Assembly (NCBI RefSeq): GCF_023499255.1
Contig: NZ_CP092183.1
Span: forward strand, 7,312,501 to 7,376,500
Source: Couchioplanes caeruleus
GTDB taxonomy: Bacteria; Actinomycetota; Actinomycetes; Mycobacteriales; Micromonosporaceae
Direction: 5' to 3'
Length of the DNA: 64,000 nucleotides
This document shows positions 27,910 through 37,211 of the stretch, piece by piece. How positions within the stretch are numbered: position 1 is the stretch's first letter; every line of letters begins with the position of its first letter. The position numbers and the translations under genes are program-made. The notes under the pieces were generated by a model. That model did no database searches. It was not told the DNA's origin and was given only the letters and a program-made list of their open reading frames with translations.

Positions 27910-29733
27910 TCAGCGCAGGAAGGACGGGGCGGTGGGGACGACGCCGGCCGGTGCGTTGGTCACCGGTTCGGCGAGGTCTCCCACGCCGATGCGGACGGGG
28001 CCCGACAGCACGTCGAACGTCGCTCCGTTGGCCATGTACTCGATGACGTCGGGGGTGACCTTTCCGCTGCTGGGGCTCACCGGGTACGTCGCGAGGTAGG
28101 TCACCTTCTCCACGCCGATGTCGGCGAGGGACTCGATCCACTGGGTGCCGTCGATCGCGGTGTCGATGACGGCGACGCGGTCGCGGTCGGCCCGGGTGCC
28201 GGCGACGATGACCGAGGTTTCCGTGCCCCAGTCGACGGCCGACACTTCGCGCAGGACGGGCAGCTGCACCTGCCGGGGCGGGGACAGCTGGGGTCCGTCG
28301 CCGTCGGCCGTCAGCGCCGCCAGGTACAGCTTGCCGCCGACCGCCAGCGCGACCCGGCGCCCGTCCGGGGCGACCGCCACGGCCGTGATCATGCCCGGCG
28401 GTCCGGGCCACGCGACCGCGCGCAGCGGGGATCCGTCGGCGGAGAAGCTGAACAGTTTGCCGCCGATGGTGAGCAGCCCGACCGCGCCGGTCTGCGGGTC
28501 GTCGGAGGTGATGGCCCACACCGGCTGCCCGGTCGAGCCGCCTCGGAGGGTGACGCGTCGCAGGTCGCTCAGCTCCCCGATCCCCGCGCTGCCCACGCGC
28601 AGCACCTGGTGGTTGCCCTCGGTGGTGATGAGGGCCGCGTACCGGCGGTCGCTGGGGCTGCGGGCGAAGGCGGCCGCCCGTACGTTGCGGTTGGCCTCCG
28701 GCTTGATGACCGGGAGCGGGTCCGCGGCGCCGGGCGTGCGGGACATGCGGCGGATCTGGTTGTTGTAGATCAGGAAGCGCTCGGGCGAGTCGGCCAGCCG
28801 GTACGTCGGGTTGCTGGTGAGGTAGTCGTTGCCGTCGTAACTCGTCTGCTCCTGGTTGCCGATCTTGAGCTCGAGCACCCGGGACAGGTTGGGCCGCAGC
28901 GACCACATCAGCTGTCGGCGGAGCCGGTCCAGCGCCTTCGGGTCGTCCGGCGGCCGTACGGACTGGGCGCTCAGGCTGATCTGCAGCTTGTCGTTGCTGA
29001 CGGCGGGCACGTTGCCGAGCAGCGCCGTGCCCTCGGGCAGCGGCTCCACGGCGTCGTGGATCGTGTCGGACGGGCCCTCGATGAGCCACTTGATGATCCG
29101 CTGCGGCTCCTGCTCGGGCGGCATGTCGGCCGGCAGGTAGCGCACGTCGGGGACCAGGGCGGTGTACTCGTGGTTCCAGAAGTAGATCGTCCGGCGCACG
29201 AACCACGTCGTGAAGGCCGTGTCGCTGAGCAGCAGCACCGGCGGCGCCTTGGTCACGAACAGCCCGGTCTTGCCGCTGATGGACGCGACCGACAGCTGGT
29301 ACGTGGTGATGCCGGTGTCCTGCACCGGGTCCAGCCGGCCGTTCGGGCCCAGCACGCCCAGCGTCCGCACCCGGAGCTCGACCTGGTCGCTACCCGGGTT
29401 GACCAGCGGATCCTCGGTCAGGTACACAATCTTGACGCCCTCGGGCGGCTTGAACGAGGCGGCGGCCGCCGGCGAGAGGAACTGCTTGACCCGGTCGACG
29501 GCGCCGTCCGGGTCTCCGCCCGCGGCCTGCAGGTAATACTCGACGAACTTGGCGGTGTCGAGCGTCGCCTCGCGCCCGTAACGCGGGGGCGCGCCGTCGT
29601 CGTTGGACGAGAAACCGGTCGAGGGCCCCGGGCCGACCGTCACGACGTCGGTGTTGTCGGGGATGCCGCAGCCGCCGAGCAGCAGGGTGCCGGTCAGGGC
29701 ACCGGCGAGAAGCGTGCGGGCCAGCTTCCTCAT
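27910..29733 (-). CDS. lpqB: Lipoprotein LpqB, partner of MtrAB
   Basis: 607 residues. The signal peptide ends in a lipobox LLLGGC with the acylated Cys near residue 22. The next part carries a GerMN-like domain (IKWLIEGPSDTIHDAVEPLPEGTALLG), and the C-terminal half is a beta-propeller-like LpqB domain with repeated strands such as ITAVAVAPDGRRVALAVGG. LpqB works outside the membrane with the sensor kinase MtrB and affects its activation. Its start overlaps the mtrB stop (ATGA), so translation is coupled. Confidence 0.95.
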   Translation of the reverse strand: MRKLARTLLAGALTGTLLLGGCGIPDNTDVVTVGPGPSTGFSSNDDGAPPRYGREATLDTAKFVEYYLQAAGGDPDGAVDRVKQFLSPAAAASFKPPEGVKIVYLTEDPLVNPGSDQVELRVRTLGVLGPNGRLDPVQDTGITTYQLSVASISGKTGLFVTKAPPVLLLSDTAFTTWFVRRTIYFWNHEYTALVPDVRYLPADMPPEQEPQRIIKWLIEGPSDTIHDAVEPLPEGTALLGNVPAVSNDKLQISLSAQSVRPPDDPKALDRLRRQLMWSLRPNLSRVLELKIGNQEQTSYDGNDYLTSNPTYRLADSPERFLIYNNQIRRMSRTPGAADPLPVIKPEANRNVRAAAFARSPSDRRYAALITTEGNHQVLRVGSAGIGELSDLRRVTLRGGSTGQPVWAITSDDPQTGAVGLLTIGGKLFSFSADGSPLRAVAWPGPPGMITAVAVAPDGRRVALAVGGKLYLAALTADGDGPQLSPPRQVQLPVLREVSAVDWGTETSVIVAGTRADRDRVAVIDTAIDGTQWIESLADIGVEKVTYLATYPVSPSSGKVTPDVIEYMANGATFDVLSGPVRIGVGDLAEPVTNAPAGVVPTAPSFLR

Positions 29734-31568
29734 CGGCCCACCTCCGCGGGCTCATCCAGGTCGAGATCACCGGGGCCGGACGAGGCGGACCCACCGGCGG
29801 CCGGGGACGAGGCGTCGCGCACGGACAGCGCGGGGCGCGCACCCGACGTCGGTGGAGCGGGCGCAGGGTCGACGGTGGACGAGGCGGCCGCGGCCGAGCC
29901 GGTCAGGCCCTCGGCGGCGTTGGCCGGGTCGTCGACGGCCCGGTCCCGCGGGATCAGTGGGAGCGGGGCGGAGACCAGGCGGTCGCCGGAGCGGACCGGG
30001 AGGGTGAGGCGGAACTGGGCGCCACCGCCCGGCTCGCCCCACGCCTCGAGCCAGCCGCCGTGGAGGCGGGCGTCCTCGACCGAGATGGACAGGCCGAGGC
30101 CGGTGCCGCCGGTCTGGCGGGCGCGGGACGGGTCGGCGCGCCAGAAGCGGTTGAAGACGAGGCGTTCCTCGCCCGGCTTGAGGCCCACGCCGTGGTCCCG
30201 GACCGTGATGGCGACCGCGGCCTCGTCGGTGGCCATGGTGATCTCGACCGGTTTGCGCTCGCCGTGCTCGACCGCGTTGCCCACCAGGTTGCGCAGGATG
30301 CGCTCGACGCGGCGGGGGTCGACCTCCGCGATGACCGGGGTGTCGGGCAGCCGGAGCTCGATCGTCACGCCGACGCGCTCGGCGAGGCCGGCGAGACGGT
30401 CGGCGACGCGTTCGACGATCGGCACGAGGTCGGTGTGCTCGGCGTCGAGGGCGGCGAAGCCCGCGTCGAAGCGGCTGATCTCGAGGAGGTCGGTCAGCAG
30501 GCTCTCGAAGCGGTCCAGCTCGGCCTGGAGCAGCTCGGCGCTGCGGGCCACCGCCGGGTCGAACTCGTCGCGCTCGGCGAAGATCAGGTCGGCGGCCATG
30601 CGTACGGTGGTGAGCGGCGTCCGCAGCTCGTGCGACACGTCGGAGGTGAAGCGCCGCTGCAGGCGGGACATCTCCTCGAGGCGCACGATCTGGCGCTGCA
30701 GGTTGGCCGCCATCTGGTTGAAGGAGGCGGCGAGCAGGGCCAGGTCGTCCTCGCCGTCGACCTTCATGCGCTGGTCGAGCAGCCCGGCGGAGAGGCGCTG
30801 GGCGGTGCGGGCGGCGACCCGGACGGGCGTCACCACCATGCGGGTGACCAGGCCGGCGACGACCCCGAGGAGGATGACCAGCGCGAGGCCGGTGACCAGG
30901 ACCGTGGTGCGGATCTGGTTGGCCGCCCGGTCCTCGGTGGTCAGCGGGACGACGTAATAGAGCTCGACGTGCCCGAAGCTGGTCGGCACGGGTGACCCGT
31001 ACACAAGGTATTTGGAGCTGACGCCGCCGACCTCGGCGGTGCGGATCTGCTGGGCGACGTGGCCCTCCCGGGAGACGTCGTGGACCATCTCCGGGGTGAT
31101 CAGCGAGGTCGTGTCGACCTTGGTCGACGTGACCGGCTTGAGGTCCGGGAAGTTGTCGGCGCGCAGCGCGACGATGGCCCCGCCGCTCTCGGCGGGATCG
31201 CCGTCCGCCAGCCGGGTGACGGTGTTGCTGATCGTCGTGGGCAGCTCCGGGTCGCGGACCTGCCGGTGCACGGTGAGCTGCTGCAGCGCGTAGTCGACCT
31301 TGCTCTGCATCTGCGAGCGGACCTCGTCCTCGGCGCGGTCGAGCAGAATCTTGGTGCTGCGGTCGGCGATGAACCAGCCGAAGCCGCCCACCAGGAGGCT
31401 GGACGCGACGAGGGTCAGCGTGACGACCCGCAGGTGCAGCGAGCGGCGCCAGGCCCGGCGGCCGGGAGCGGAGAGCTGGAGCCCGCGGCGCACGGCCACG
31501 CGCCAGTATCGCCGCACGAACCGGAGGATTCGGCGGACGGGCATCGGGAGCCAGGCGGGAGCACGCAT
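29730..31568 (-). CDS. mtrB: Sensor histidine kinase MtrB
   Basis: 612 residues from ATG 31568. A basic N-terminus is followed by a first membrane helix near 47-67, an extracytoplasmic sensor region, a second helix (TVLVTGLALVILLGVVAGLV), a HAMP linker, the phosphoacceptor His in RFTSDVSHELRTPLTTVRM, and an HATPase domain with LRNLVGNAVEHG, VRDHGVGLKPGEE and GGTGLGLSI. The C-terminal tail is Ala/Pro-rich. It phosphorylates MtrA and controls cell-wall and division genes. The operon order is mtrA, mtrB, lpqB, with 90 bp between mtrA and mtrB. Confidence 0.96.
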   Translation of the reverse strand: MRAPAWLPMPVRRILRFVRRYWRVAVRRGLQLSAPGRRAWRRSLHLRVVTLTLVASSLLVGGFGWFIADRSTKILLDRAEDEVRSQMQSKVDYALQQLTVHRQVRDPELPTTISNTVTRLADGDPAESGGAIVALRADNFPDLKPVTSTKVDTTSLITPEMVHDVSREGHVAQQIRTAEVGGVSSKYLVYGSPVPTSFGHVELYYVVPLTTEDRAANQIRTTVLVTGLALVILLGVVAGLVTRMVVTPVRVAARTAQRLSAGLLDQRMKVDGEDDLALLAASFNQMAANLQRQIVRLEEMSRLQRRFTSDVSHELRTPLTTVRMAADLIFAERDEFDPAVARSAELLQAELDRFESLLTDLLEISRFDAGFAALDAEHTDLVPIVERVADRLAGLAERVGVTIELRLPDTPVIAEVDPRRVERILRNLVGNAVEHGERKPVEITMATDEAAVAITVRDHGVGLKPGEERLVFNRFWRADPSRARQTGGTGLGLSISVEDARLHGGWLEAWGEPGGGAQFRLTLPVRSGDRLVSAPLPLIPRDRAVDDPANAAEGLTGSAAAASSTVDPAPAPPTSGARPALSVRDASSPAAGGSASSGPGDLDLDEPAEVGR

Positions 31569-31658
31569 CTCGGGGGCAAGGTTAGCCGCTCGGGTCCTCC
31601 GCACCCGTCCCGCTGGTCTTACCAACCAGCCACAATTTCTCCGACCGGCGGACGAGGC

Positions 31659-32348
31659 CTATCCGGTGCCCGCCTTGTAGCCGACCCCCCGCACGGTCAG
31701 GATGATCTCCGGCCGCTCCGGGTCCGGTTCGATCTTGGCGCGCAGCCGCTGGACGTGGACGTTGACCAGGCGGGTGTCGGCCGCGTGGCGGTAACCCCAG
31801 ACCTGTTCGAGCAGGACCTCGCGGGTGAAGACCTGGCGGGGCTTGCGGGCGAGCGCGACCAGCAGGTCGAACTCGAGCGGCGTCAGCTTGACCTCTTCGC
31901 CGTCGCGGGAGACCGTGTGCGCCGGCACGTCGATGGTGATCTGGTTGCCGGGCGGCCCGATGGTGAGCATCTCGGGTGCGGCGTCCTCGCCGCGGCGCAG
32001 GCGGGCGCGCATGCGGGCGACGAGTTCCTTGGGCTTGAACGGCTTGACCACGTAGTCGTCGGCGCCGCTCTCGAGCCCGAGCACGACGTCGACCGTGTCG
32101 CTCTTGGCCGTGAGCATGACGATCGGGATGCCGGACTCAGCGCGGATGGCGCGGGCCACGTCGATGCCGCTCATGCCGGGCAGCATGAGGTCGAGCAGGA
32201 CGATGTCGGGCCTGTTCTCCCGGAACGCGGCGAGGGCCCGCTCACCGTCGGCCACGAACGAGGGCAGGAAGCCCTCGCTGCGCAGGACGATGCCGAGCAT
32301 CTCCGCCAGCGCGGGGTCGTCGTCGACGACGAGTACGCGGGCTCTCAT
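31659..32348 (-). CDS. mtrA: Response regulator MtrA
   Basis: 229 residues, OmpR class. The receiver domain has the acidic cluster VVDDD, the phosphorylated Asp near residue 53 in IVLLDLMLPG, the switch Thr in MLTAKSD and the Lys in VVKPFKPKEL. The C-terminal winged helix has LTPLEFDLLVALARKPRQVFTREVLLEQVWG and DTRLVNVHVQRLRAKIE. ATG 32348 is used; an upstream TTG would add three residues. It is an essential or near-essential regulator in mycobacteria. Confidence 0.97.
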   Translation of the reverse strand: MRARVLVVDDDPALAEMLGIVLRSEGFLPSFVADGERALAAFRENRPDIVLLDLMLPGMSGIDVARAIRAESGIPIVMLTAKSDTVDVVLGLESGADDYVVKPFKPKELVARMRARLRRGEDAAPEMLTIGPPGNQITIDVPAHTVSRDGEEVKLTPLEFDLLVALARKPRQVFTREVLLEQVWGYRHAADTRLVNVHVQRLRAKIEPDPERPEIILTVRGVGYKAGTG

Positions 32349-32472
32349 GCGATCCAATATTGCACTGTCCCCTTTCGGCCCGTGTGACCGCCCGGCCGAT
32401 CATCGACGGGCGGCGCTGCCGATCATGGCCCGCACCGCACCGAAAAGCCAGGCCGGGCACCGGATCGGGGCG

Positions 32473-33720
32473 TCAGGAGAACAGCGCACGACCCCAGAAG
32501 TCGTCCGGGCCGCTCACCCCGGGCGGGCAGGCGAACAACCCGATCGAGACGTACTTCAGGTACTCGTTCATCTCGTCGTGGCGGGACAGGTTCAGCTGCA
32601 CCGGTACGAACTGCTTGCGCGGGTCCCTCTGGTACGCCATGAAGAACAGTCCCGCGTTCAGCCGTCCGAGCCCGTCGGAGCCGTCGACGAAGTTGTAGCC
32701 GCGCCGCAGCAGCCGTGCGCCCCCGTTGAGGTCCGGGTGAGCGAGGCGGACGTGGGACGTCGTCGGGAGCGCCTTGACGTCCGGCTCGTCGAATTCCCGG
32801 GCCATGCCGAGCGGGGCGCCCGTGCCCTTGTGCCGGCCGACGATGCTCTCCTGCTCGGCCAGCGACGACCGGTCCCAGGTCTCGACGATCATGCGGATCT
32901 TGCGGGTGACCAGGTAGGAGCCGCCGGTCATCCAGTCCGGGCCGTCGCCGGGCTGCACCCAGAGGTGCTGCTTGAGCAGGTCGGTCTCCTCGAGCTTGAG
33001 GTTGGCCGTGCCGTCCTTGAAGCCGAAGAGGTTGCGCGGCGTCGCCTGGGTCTGCGACGTGGACGACGTACGCCCGAAGCCGAGCTGCGACCACCGCACG
33101 CTGACCACGCCCATGCCGATGCGGGCGAGGTTGCGGATGGCGTGCACCGCCACCTGGGGGTCGTTGGCGCAGGCCTGGACGCACAGGTCGCCGCCGGAGA
33201 TGGAGTCGTCGAGGACGTCGCCCGGGAAGTGCGGGAGGTCGTCGAGGGCCGGGGGGCGTTTCGCGGCGATGCCGAAGCGGTCGCGGCCGGCGGCGTCGCG
33301 GAACAGGGTGGGGCCGAAGCCGACGGTGATGGTGAGCCCGGACGGCGGCAGGCCGAGTGCCTCGCCGGTGTCGTCCGGCGGCGCCTCGGGGACGCCGCCG
33401 ACCGCGCCGATCTCGCCGGCGTCGTGACCGGCGGTCATCCGGGCGGCGGCCGCCGTCCAGTCCTTGAGCAGCGTGATGAGCCGCTCGCGGTCCTTGGTGA
33501 TGACGTCGAAGGCGACGAAGTGCAGCCGGTCCTGCGCCGGGGTCACGATGCCGGCCTGGTGCTCGCCGGCGAACGGGACCGATCCGTCGGCCGCCGCGGC
33601 CTGCTCGCCCGCGCCGCCCTTGGCCAGGGCGCCGCCGACCGCCGCGGCGCCGGCTATCCCGGCCACGCCGACGCCGGCGAGCGCGATGGCCCGCCGGCGG
33701 GAGACCGTGCTGTCAGTCAT
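32473..33720 (-). CDS. efeB: Deferrochelatase/DyP-type peroxidase EfeB
   Basis: 415 residues. A twin-arginine signal (SRRRAIALAGVGVAG) sends the folded, haem-containing protein outside. DyP features are GFKDGTANL (the GxxDG motif with the catalytic Asp), HVRLAHPDLNGGARLLRRGYNF with the proximal His region, and FMAYQRDPRKQFVPVQ. In the EfeUOB system it acts with EfeO and EfeU in acquiring ferrous iron, with peroxidase or deferrochelatase activity. The gene begins 8 bp after efeO in the same operon. Confidence 0.95.
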   Translation of the reverse strand: MTDSTVSRRRAIALAGVGVAGIAGAAAVGGALAKGGAGEQAAAADGSVPFAGEHQAGIVTPAQDRLHFVAFDVITKDRERLITLLKDWTAAAARMTAGHDAGEIGAVGGVPEAPPDDTGEALGLPPSGLTITVGFGPTLFRDAAGRDRFGIAAKRPPALDDLPHFPGDVLDDSISGGDLCVQACANDPQVAVHAIRNLARIGMGVVSVRWSQLGFGRTSSTSQTQATPRNLFGFKDGTANLKLEETDLLKQHLWVQPGDGPDWMTGGSYLVTRKIRMIVETWDRSSLAEQESIVGRHKGTGAPLGMAREFDEPDVKALPTTSHVRLAHPDLNGGARLLRRGYNFVDGSDGLGRLNAGLFFMAYQRDPRKQFVPVQLNLSRHDEMNEYLKYVSIGLFACPPGVSGPDDFWGRALFS

Positions 33721-33728
33721 CGGGGCCC

Positions 33729-34871
33729 CTACTTCTTCGAGACGACCGCGGCGACCTTGGAGATCGGCTCGGCCAGCGCGTTGATCGCGTCCGAGAGACT
33801 CCGCAGGTCGGCCTGGCTGAGCTGGTCGTGCAGCTTCCAGCCGTCACCGGCGCGGTACTTGCCCAGCGCGGCTTCGACATTGGCGAACTCGGTGTCGAGG
33901 GTCTTGACCAGCGCCGCGTCGCGCTCCTCGAGCACCGGGCGGAGGGCGGCGATCGCGGCCTTGGAACCCTCGACGTTGGCGTTGAAGTCCCACAGGTCGG
34001 TGTGCGAGTAGCGGTTCTCCTCGCCGGTGATCTTGCCGGTGGCGACCTCGTCGAGCAGGCCCTTCGCGCCGTTGGCGAGCTGCAGCGGGGACAGCTTCTC
34101 GGCGTTGGCCTTGGCGACGATCTCCTTCACGTCGGCGAGCAGCCGGTCGGCGATCGGCCCGTCCTTGGCGACGTCCGGCTTCGCGGCCCACAGGTCCTTC
34201 TCGAGGCGGTGGAAGCCGGTGAACTCCATGCCCTCCTCGGCGACCTCCTCGCGCCCGTCGATCTTCGGGTCGAGGTCGCCGAAGATCTCGGCGACGGGCT
34301 CGATGCGCTCCCAGTACGTGCGGGCGACCGGGTACAGCGACTTGGCCTTCGCGACGTCCTTGGCCTTGACCGCGGCGACGAACTCCTCGGTCTTGGGCAG
34401 GAGCGCGGCGGTCTGGCTCTTCACGTACCGCGAGTAGCTGTCGGTGGCCTGCGCCAGCTTGGCGTCGTCGGTGAGCGGCGCGGACGAGCCGGAGACGGTG
34501 AACGCCGCACGGATGCCCTTGCCGATCATCCCGGGCTTGCAGGCGGTCTCGTACGTCCCGGCCGGCAGCTCCACGTGCAGTTCCCGGGAGAGCCCGGGCG
34601 CGATGTTCTCGACCTCGCCCATGACGCGGTCGCCGGGGGCGTACACGTAGAACTCGGTGACCTTGTTGCCGCCGTTGGTGATGGTGAAGACGCTGGTCCC
34701 GGCGTCGGCCGTGCTCTTGGCGATCTCGCAGGCGGTGTCGGAGGCCTTGACCGTGATCGGCCCGCCGGCGGCCGCGGCCGCGGTGCTGTCGCCGCCGTCG
34801 TTGCCGCAGGCGGCCAGGCTGCCGCCCAGGAGACCGGCAGCGGCCAGCGCGAGCAAGGGGGTCGTACGCAT
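33729..34871 (-). CDS. efeO: Iron uptake lipoprotein EfeO
   Basis: 380 residues. The lipobox LAAC anchors it to the outer face of the membrane. An N-terminal cupredoxin-like domain (ITVKASDTACEI, FYVYAPGDRVMGEVENIAPG, ETACKPGM with Cys and Met) is followed by an M75/imelysin-type domain with GMEFTGFHRLEKDLW (the HxxE metal motif) and KITGEENRYSHTDLWDFNANVEG. It binds iron and passes it to the permease EfeU. It lies 12 bp after efeU. Confidence 0.95.
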   Translation of the reverse strand: MRTTPLLALAAAGLLGGSLAACGNDGGDSTAAAAAGGPITVKASDTACEIAKSTADAGTSVFTITNGGNKVTEFYVYAPGDRVMGEVENIAPGLSRELHVELPAGTYETACKPGMIGKGIRAAFTVSGSSAPLTDDAKLAQATDSYSRYVKSQTAALLPKTEEFVAAVKAKDVAKAKSLYPVARTYWERIEPVAEIFGDLDPKIDGREEVAEEGMEFTGFHRLEKDLWAAKPDVAKDGPIADRLLADVKEIVAKANAEKLSPLQLANGAKGLLDEVATGKITGEENRYSHTDLWDFNANVEGSKAAIAALRPVLEERDAALVKTLDTEFANVEAALGKYRAGDGWKLHDQLSQADLRSLSDAINALAEPISKVAAVVSKK

Positions 34872-34883
34872 GGAACGGTTCTC

Positions 34884-35804
34884 CTACTGCTGGGGCGCGG
34901 GCGCCGGGGCGGGGGTCTCGGAAACAGGCGCGGACGCCGGAGCGGGGTCCTCGGAAACAGGCGCGGACGCCGGAGCGGGATCCTTCGAAACGGGCTTCGA
35001 GGCGCGGGCCGGCCACAGGAAGATCGCGAGGACCGGGGCCCCGTACGCGACCCAGGCGATGGTCTCCAGCACCGACGCGGTCGGCGTGATGTTGAACATG
35101 CCGCTGAGCAGCGCGGTGTACCAGGCGTCGGGGTTGAGCACGCCGCTGATGTCGTACGCCAGGGTGTTGAGCCCGGGCAGCACGTTGGCCTCCTGGAAGT
35201 CGTGCACGCCGTACTTGAGGATCCCGGCCGCGACCAGGATGAGCAGCGCGCCGGTCCAGGTGAAGAAGACCGACAGGTTGATCCGTACGGCCGTGGCGAA
35301 CATCAGCCAGCCGATGACGACGGCCGAGGCGATGCCGGCGAGCAGCGAGAGCAGAGGGCCGGTGTTGGACGACGCGCCCTGCACGGCGGAGTAGAAGATC
35401 AGCGAGGTCTCGAGGCCCTCGCGGACCACGGCGAGGAAGGCCATGACGGCGACGGCGATCGAGCCGACGGCGAGCGCGTCCTGCAGCTTGCTGCGCAGCT
35501 CACCGGCGATGGAGCGGGCGGCCTGGCGCATCCAGAAGATCATCCAGGTGACGAAGACGACGGCGAGGACCGAGGTGATCGCCTCGAAGAGCTCGCGGTG
35601 CTCGTACTTCTGCAGCAGCGTCGTGCTGGTGTAGCTGAGCAGCCATCCGAAGAACACGGACAGCGCCACGGCGAGGCCGACGCCGGACCAGACCTGCACG
35701 AGGCGGTCCTTGCGGCCGGCCTTGACCAGGAACGCGATGAGGATGCTCACCACCAGGGTGGCTTCCAACCCCTCACGCAGGCCGATGAGGTAGGTGGCGA
35801 GCAT
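34884..35804 (-). CDS. efeU: Iron permease EfeU (FTR1 family)
   Basis: 306 residues with seven membrane segments. The two iron-channel REGLE motifs are at residues 10-14 and 128-132. The C-terminal cytosolic tail is a repeat of about 13 residues around PAPASAPVSEDPA, unusual for the family and encoded by near-identical DNA units. It is the first gene of the efeU-efeO-efeB operon. A candidate DtxR/IdeR-type iron box lies about 25 bp upstream, so iron repression is likely. Confidence 0.95.
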   Translation of the reverse strand: MLATYLIGLREGLEATLVVSILIAFLVKAGRKDRLVQVWSGVGLAVALSVFFGWLLSYTSTTLLQKYEHRELFEAITSVLAVVFVTWMIFWMRQAARSIAGELRSKLQDALAVGSIAVAVMAFLAVVREGLETSLIFYSAVQGASSNTGPLLSLLAGIASAVVIGWLMFATAVRINLSVFFTWTGALLILVAAGILKYGVHDFQEANVLPGLNTLAYDISGVLNPDAWYTALLSGMFNITPTASVLETIAWVAYGAPVLAIFLWPARASKPVSKDPAPASAPVSEDPAPASAPVSETPAPAPAPQQ

Positions 35805-35828
35805 GGCACTCCGTTTGCTAAGGCATCC

Positions 35829-35847
35829 CTAAGTAAGGCTCGGCATA
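35829..35847. promoter_or_regulatory. Candidate iron box (DtxR/IdeR-type) upstream of efeU
   Basis: CTAAGTAAGGCTCGGCATA fits about 12 of 19 positions of the known actinobacterial iron-box consensus TTAGGTTAGGCTAACCTAA, mainly in the left half. A second, weaker ATACCTTAG element lies just right of it. Position just before an iron-uptake operon supports the call; the match itself is only moderate. Confidence 0.5.
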
Positions 35848-35959
35848 CCTTAGCCACGGAAGAGGAGGTTGAGTCAAGCGGGACGGCTATATCCCTGGTC
35901 ACACGACACTTCGGCGCACAGGCCCGCGCGGGCGGCCGAAGGCCGCCCGCGCGGTGTGG

Positions 35960-36160
35960 TCAGCGGTCGAACTCGCCGTCCCGTACCCCGGCGACGAACT
36001 CGGCCCATCCCTCGGCGCCGAACTCCAGGACGGGCCCCCGCACGTCCTTCGAGTCCCTGACGAAGACGGCGGAGGCGGTCGACGCCACCTCCACACAGTG
36101 CCCGGCCGCGGCGCTACGGGTGCTCTTTCGCCAGGTCAACGCGTTCTGCTGCAATGTCAT
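35960..36160 (-). CDS. DUF397 protein
   Basis: 66 residues, the full length of the family: LTWRKSTRSAAAGHCVEVAST, VFVRDSKDVRGPVLEFGAEGWAEFVAGVRDGEFD. DUF397 genes nearly always follow an XRE/DUF5753 regulator gene in actinomycetes, as here (40 bp), and have been likened to toxin-antitoxin or developmental signalling modules. The biochemical role is unknown. ATG 36160 follows AAGGGG. Confidence 0.92.
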   Translation of the reverse strand: MTLQQNALTWRKSTRSAAAGHCVEVASTASAVFVRDSKDVRGPVLEFGAEGWAEFVAGVRDGEFDR

Positions 36161-36200
36161 GCCCCTTCGCGAATGGTTAAACCATCCGCTCAACGACTGT

Positions 36201-37028
36201 CTAATCAAGCAGGTCTTCGCCTGTTCGAGCGATGAGCTCCCGGCTCGCCGGCACCGGCAGCGCCCGGGACCGCAGGTCGGCGAAGGCGTCCCGGTACACC
36301 TGCACCTCCTCCGGCTTGGTCCGCAGCTGGCCGCCCACGAGATCCTCGCTGTGCACCACGGGCGGGCGCTTGTCGAACTCGAGGACCACGAACGTCTCCC
36401 CGAGCGCGGCGTGCGCGCCGGCGGCGAAGGGCAGGATCCGCAGCTCGACGCCGGGACGGTCGGCGGCGGCGTACAGATGCTGGAGCTGCCGGCGCAGGAC
36501 GCCACGCCCGCCCACCTCGCGCCGCAGGGCCGACTCGTCGAGAACCACGCACAGGCGCGGCGACGGCACCCGGGCCAGGATGCTCTGCCGGGCCATCCGC
36601 AGGGCGGTACGCCGCTGCGCCGTGTCGGCGTCCTGGACGTCCGCGCCGACCTCGATGACCGCGTGGGCGTACTCGTCGGTCTGGAGCAGGCCGGGGATCA
36701 CCTGGGCCTCCCACTCGCAGATCGCGGTGGCCTCCGCCTCGAGGGCCACGTACTCGTCGTAGCGGTCCGGGACCGACGAGCGGTACGGCGCCCACCAGAC
36801 CCGGGCCCGCCCGCGCCCCGCCATGTCCCGCAGCCGGGACCGGTCGCGCGCCGGTACGCCGAGGACGCTGAGCAACCGTTCGAGGTCGGCCTCGCTGATC
36901 CCGGTACGGGCGGTCTCGATGCGGCTCAGCTTCGACTCGGACCAGCCCAGCTCGCCGGCCACCTCGGCGCCACGGCGGTTTCCGCGCAGGCGGCGGAGCT
37001 CGTCGCCGAGCTCGCGGCGTGCGGCCAT
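36201..37028 (-). CDS. XRE-family regulator with DUF5753 sensor domain
   Basis: 275 residues from ATG 37028. The N-terminal helix-turn-helix is LGDELRRLRGNRRGAEVAGELGWSESKLSRIETARTGIS in order. The larger C-terminal part is DUF5753: YVALEAEATAICEWEAQVIPGLLQTDEYAHAVI, LRRQLQHLYAA, VELRILPFAAGAHAALGETFVVLEF. It matches the Scr1-type antitoxin-like regulators paired with DUF397. GTG codons upstream could add up to 22 residues. Palindromes just upstream suggest autoregulation. Confidence 0.92.
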   Translation of the reverse strand: MAARRELGDELRRLRGNRRGAEVAGELGWSESKLSRIETARTGISEADLERLLSVLGVPARDRSRLRDMAGRGRARVWWAPYRSSVPDRYDEYVALEAEATAICEWEAQVIPGLLQTDEYAHAVIEVGADVQDADTAQRRTALRMARQSILARVPSPRLCVVLDESALRREVGGRGVLRRQLQHLYAAADRPGVELRILPFAAGAHAALGETFVVLEFDKRPPVVHSEDLVGGQLRTKPEEVQVYRDAFADLRSRALPVPASRELIARTGEDLLD

Positions 37029-37067
37029 CGATGTCGGCGCCACGCGTGCCACCGTACCGGTGACTCT

Positions 37068-37080
37068 GTGCAAGTTGCAC
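37068..37080. promoter_or_regulatory. Palindrome upstream of the XRE gene, candidate operator
   Basis: GTGCAAGTTGCAC is a perfect 13-bp palindrome. A second related element with TGCACTTGCA is at 37090-37099, one helical turn away. Paired sites in front of an XRE gene are typical autoregulatory operators; this is inferred from position. Confidence 0.5.
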
Positions 37081-37211
37081 GACACTTTATGCACTTGCAG
37101 ATCGGCCGTGACCGTGTGCTAATGGGATGAGAGGTACGAAACTTGGTGCCGGCCGCCGGGCGGGAGGTCGAGCACCGGCGCGTCGCCTGCGGGGGCGGAG
37201 CGCGAAACAGG

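Noticed and set aside
27190..30957. A 1255-codon plus-strand open frame
   Set aside because: It runs antisense to lpqB and mtrB and through the CCCAGC repeats. It has no family motif, and its composition follows the third-position GC of the opposite genes.
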